DNA from: SMWD01 sp051008895
GTDB taxonomy: Bacteria; Pseudomonadota; Gammaproteobacteria; Steroidobacterales; GCA-2729495
Direction: 5' to 3'
Assembly (NCBI GenBank): GCA_051008895.1
Contig: JBPCXI010000139.1
Coordinates: 1 to 15,696, forward strand
DNA: 15,696 nt
Made by a program: the position numbers and the translations under genes. This document shows positions 13,565 through 15,696 of this stretch, one piece after another. How positions within the stretch are numbered: the stretch's first letter is position 1; each line of letters opens with the position of its first letter. The notes beneath the pieces were generated by a model that saw only the letters and a list, made by a program, of their open reading frames with translations, ran no database searches and was not told where the DNA came from.

Positions 13565-15676
13565 TTACTGAAACTCATGGCGAAGCGTGACGCCGAACAG
13601 ACGGCCCTCGCCGCGCTGCTCGTACAGCTTGTCGGCAAATGCCGGCGGCTCATTGCCGAAATAGAAGCCGCGTACGGTGTAGGTTTCGTCGAATATATTG
13701 CGGCCCCAGAGGAACAGCGACCACGCGCCCCAGTCGCGGCCAACGCGCAGGTTCACGCGCTGATACGACTGCGAGCGCTCATCGTGGCTATAGTCATAGT
13801 AGAACGCGTCCTTACCGGTGACGTCGACGCGGCCAAACCAGCCGCGCTCGTGCCGCCACGTCGCGCCGAGCGCGAAGTTGTAACGCGGCGCGTGCGCCTG
13901 GTCGCGGCCCTGCAGATCGCGCACGTAATCAAATCGATCGATCTCGGCGTTCAGCCAACCGAGCGCGCCATGCAGCATCCAGCGCGGCGATACACTCCAG
14001 TCGATACTCGCCTCCAGGCCGCGGTTCGTGCCCTGCTCGGCGTTGTCGGTCAGAAACGAGAACGCGATCGGATTGCCGGCCGTGTCCTGCACCGGCACCT
14101 TGCCCTGCATGTCGTCACGTTCCATCCAGAACAAAACGAGATCTGCGCGCAGCGTCCCGCCGCGGCCGAGATACTTGATGCCGCCCTCGTAGTTCCACAG
14201 CGTTTCGGCGTCATAGCGGATCTTGTCCGGCGGCGCGTTCGCATCGAGGTTGAAACCGCCGGCCTTGTATCCGCGAGCGACGCGGCCATAGATCATGGTC
14301 GCGTCGGACAACTGGTAGCTGAGATTCAGGTGCCCGCCCAGCATGTCGTCGTCAGGCGAGAATGACGCCCCGCCGTCGGCGTACTTCGCCTCCCATGTCT
14401 CCCAGCGCAGGCCGACATCGAGCCGCCACGCGTCACCGAGCGGCAGCACCAGTTCGCCGAATACGGCGCGGCTCTCGGAGTCGTAAGCGCTCGAAAACGG
14501 CGTCACGCACGGCGTGACGCAGAAGAAGTCGTCGCGACCGAAGTCGACGACGTCGATACCCTCGTCGAGATTCAGGCCGTACACACCGACGACCCAGTCG
14601 ACGCGGCCGAACAGGCGCGCGGCATCGCCCGACACGAGTCGAAACTCCTGGCTGACCGTGTCGCGTTCGCGCTCGGTGTAGGAAAAATAGTCGTAGATCG
14701 CGTTGCCGAACGCCGGCGTGTTCCAGAAATCGTCGTTGCCCCAGTCCGCGTCGAAACTGAAGACCGCGTCGGTGTCCGCGACGCTGGTAATGCTGACGAA
14801 CGTCAGCGCATCGCCGAACTCGCCGGTCACACGTAGCGATCCGGCCGCCGTTTCCTGCGCGTCCCGGCCGGGCTTGTCCGAGTACGTCGTCTCGCCGTTG
14901 TTGTCGACGGCCCACGCGTCGTAGCCGGCGTCGATATCCGCATAGAGCCCCGCCAGGTCGATCCGCCACGCATCGGAGAGCTCGAATCGCAGCTTGCCGC
15001 GGGCCGTCAGCTCGTCATGCCCGTTCGTATCCGCACGCCCGAGAAACGCGTTGTCACGAAAGCCGTCGCTGTCGAACTTCTGCACTGCTGCGCGATAGCC
15101 TGCGCGCTCGCCGACCGGACCGCTGATCATGCCGCCGAGCGCAAAGGTGTCTTGCGTGCCCGCCGTCGCCTCGAGCCGGGACTCGAACTGTTCGGTCGGA
15201 TCTGCCGACTTCACGAAGATCAGGCCGGCCAAAGCGTTCGCCCCGTGCCGCGTGCCCTGCGGTCCGCGCAGTACGTCGACCTGTTCGGCGTCGAACAGCG
15301 TCGCCGCACTGCCGACGCCGGACAGATCGATGTCGTCGACGAGGAAGCCAACCGAAGGGTTCGGCGCGCCCTGGTATTGCTCCAGCTCGCCGATCCCACG
15401 AATCTGCAGGTAGCGGGCACGGTTGCCGTCGCCCGAAAAGTTCAGGTTCGGCACGAATTCGATGAGCTCCTGGAAGTGCTGCAGGGTCGTGTCGCGAATC
15501 AAATCGCCGTCGAGCACGGTGATGCTGGCAGGCAGGCGTTCGGCGCCGGTCTCGCGGAACGCGGACACGACGAGCTCGTCGACGAGCGGGCGCTCCTCCG
15601 CTGCCGCCGCCGCAATCCACGGCAGGCTCGCGCATGCGACGGCTGCCGCGCGGCGAAGATTCATGCGAAAAGTCAT
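13565..15676 (-). CDS. TonB-dependent outer-membrane receptor, probable thiamine uptake
   Basis: The product has 703 residues. A signal peptide (hydrophobic Ala-rich segment to about residue 26) precedes a TonB box DELVVSA and a plug domain with IRGIG and VDVLRGPQGTRHGANALAGLI. A 22-strand-type barrel follows and ends GRLFGVTLRHEFQ; the usual terminal Phe is followed by one extra Gln. It imports a scarce ligand across the outer membrane using TonB-ExbBD energy. The ligand is inferred to be thiamine or a derivative because the next genes are YkoF-like, PnuT-like and a kinase, an order known from thiamine-regulated receptor clusters. ATG 15676 is preferred (GAAGAGA upstream); ATG 15664 is an alternative. 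Only 20 bases of leader are in the window, too few to see a TPP riboswitch. Confidence 0.92.
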   Translation of the reverse strand: MTFRMNLRRAAAVACASLPWIAAAAAEERPLVDELVVSAFRETGAERLPASITVLDGDLIRDTTLQHFQELIEFVPNLNFSGDGNRARYLQIRGIGELEQYQGAPNPSVGFLVDDIDLSGVGSAATLFDAEQVDVLRGPQGTRHGANALAGLIFVKSADPTEQFESRLEATAGTQDTFALGGMISGPVGERAGYRAAVQKFDSDGFRDNAFLGRADTNGHDELTARGKLRFELSDAWRIDLAGLYADIDAGYDAWAVDNNGETTYSDKPGRDAQETAAGSLRVTGEFGDALTFVSITSVADTDAVFSFDADWGNDDFWNTPAFGNAIYDYFSYTERERDTVSQEFRLVSGDAARLFGRVDWVVGVYGLNLDEGIDVVDFGRDDFFCVTPCVTPFSSAYDSESRAVFGELVLPLGDAWRLDVGLRWETWEAKYADGGASFSPDDDMLGGHLNLSYQLSDATMIYGRVARGYKAGGFNLDANAPPDKIRYDAETLWNYEGGIKYLGRGGTLRADLVLFWMERDDMQGKVPVQDTAGNPIAFSFLTDNAEQGTNRGLEASIDWSVSPRWMLHGALGWLNAEIDRFDYVRDLQGRDQAHAPRYNFALGATWRHERGWFGRVDVTGKDAFYYDYSHDERSQSYQRVNLRVGRDWGAWSLFLWGRNIFDETYTVRGFYFGNEPPAFADKLYEQRGEGRLFGVTLRHEFQ

Positions 15677-15696
15677 ATGCGGATCTCTTCATGCAG

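Noticed and set aside
15677..15696. TPP riboswitch before the TonB receptor
   Set aside because: Only 20 bases of leader are in the window and none match the conserved 3' part of the THI element. It may lie outside the window but cannot be claimed.

Overview
The window is about 15.7 kb of GC-rich, tightly packed bacterial DNA. Gene content points to a free-living, probably aquatic gammaproteobacterium: a TonB-dependent receptor with a TonB box, an outer-membrane-type lipobox, a GEMM-I riboswitch, a DUF2207 protein with a glycine tail, and a REP-like palindrome pair. I cannot name the genus. No tRNA, rRNA, CRISPR array, transposase or phage gene is visible.

Left part (1-2287). The 3' part of a DUF2207 membrane protein runs into the window on the plus strand and converges on a minus-strand run of small envelope genes: a single-pass membrane protein of unknown function (TTG start), a 60-residue PLDc_N-type membrane protein, and a secreted arginine-rich protein.

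Riboswitch operon (2288-4749). A non-coding stretch of about 390 bases holds candidate response-regulator half-sites, a well-supported cyclic-di-GMP-I (GEMM-I) riboswitch with its GAAA tetraloop and 11-nt receptor, and a candidate terminator just before the ribosome binding site. It leads into two translationally coupled genes: a multi-pass inner-membrane protein with a long soluble/coiled-coil insert, and a lipoprotein with a von Willebrand A (VWA) domain. This is the best candidate in the window for a poorly described system: a second-messenger-controlled envelope module. A pair of inverted REP-like palindromes follows it.

Middle part (4884-9303). Divergent genes encode a SAM-dependent methyltransferase and a zinc-dependent MetE C-terminal-like methyltransferase. 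These are followed by a membrane-anchored NERD-like protein whose nuclease motif looks degenerate, and by an orphan dihydrolipoamide-dehydrogenase-family flavoprotein ending at a strong intrinsic terminator. A 58-bp sequence then occurs twice in tandem with a 65-bp period.

Right part (9540-15676). Seven minus-strand genes form one directon. In transcription order they are a TonB-dependent receptor, a small YkoF-like thiamine-binding protein, a PnuC/PnuT permease, an APH-fold kinase, an HExxH metallopeptidase-like protein, a periplasmic Asp-box (BNR) protein with a CPCC motif, and a TlpA-like thioredoxin. The first four read as a thiamine salvage route: outer-membrane uptake, binding, inner-membrane transport, and trapping by phosphorylation. 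That assignment rests on context and family resemblance. The last two genes, and possibly the metallopeptidase, may form a separate redox/periplasmic unit, since a candidate extended -10 promoter lies in front of the BNR gene.
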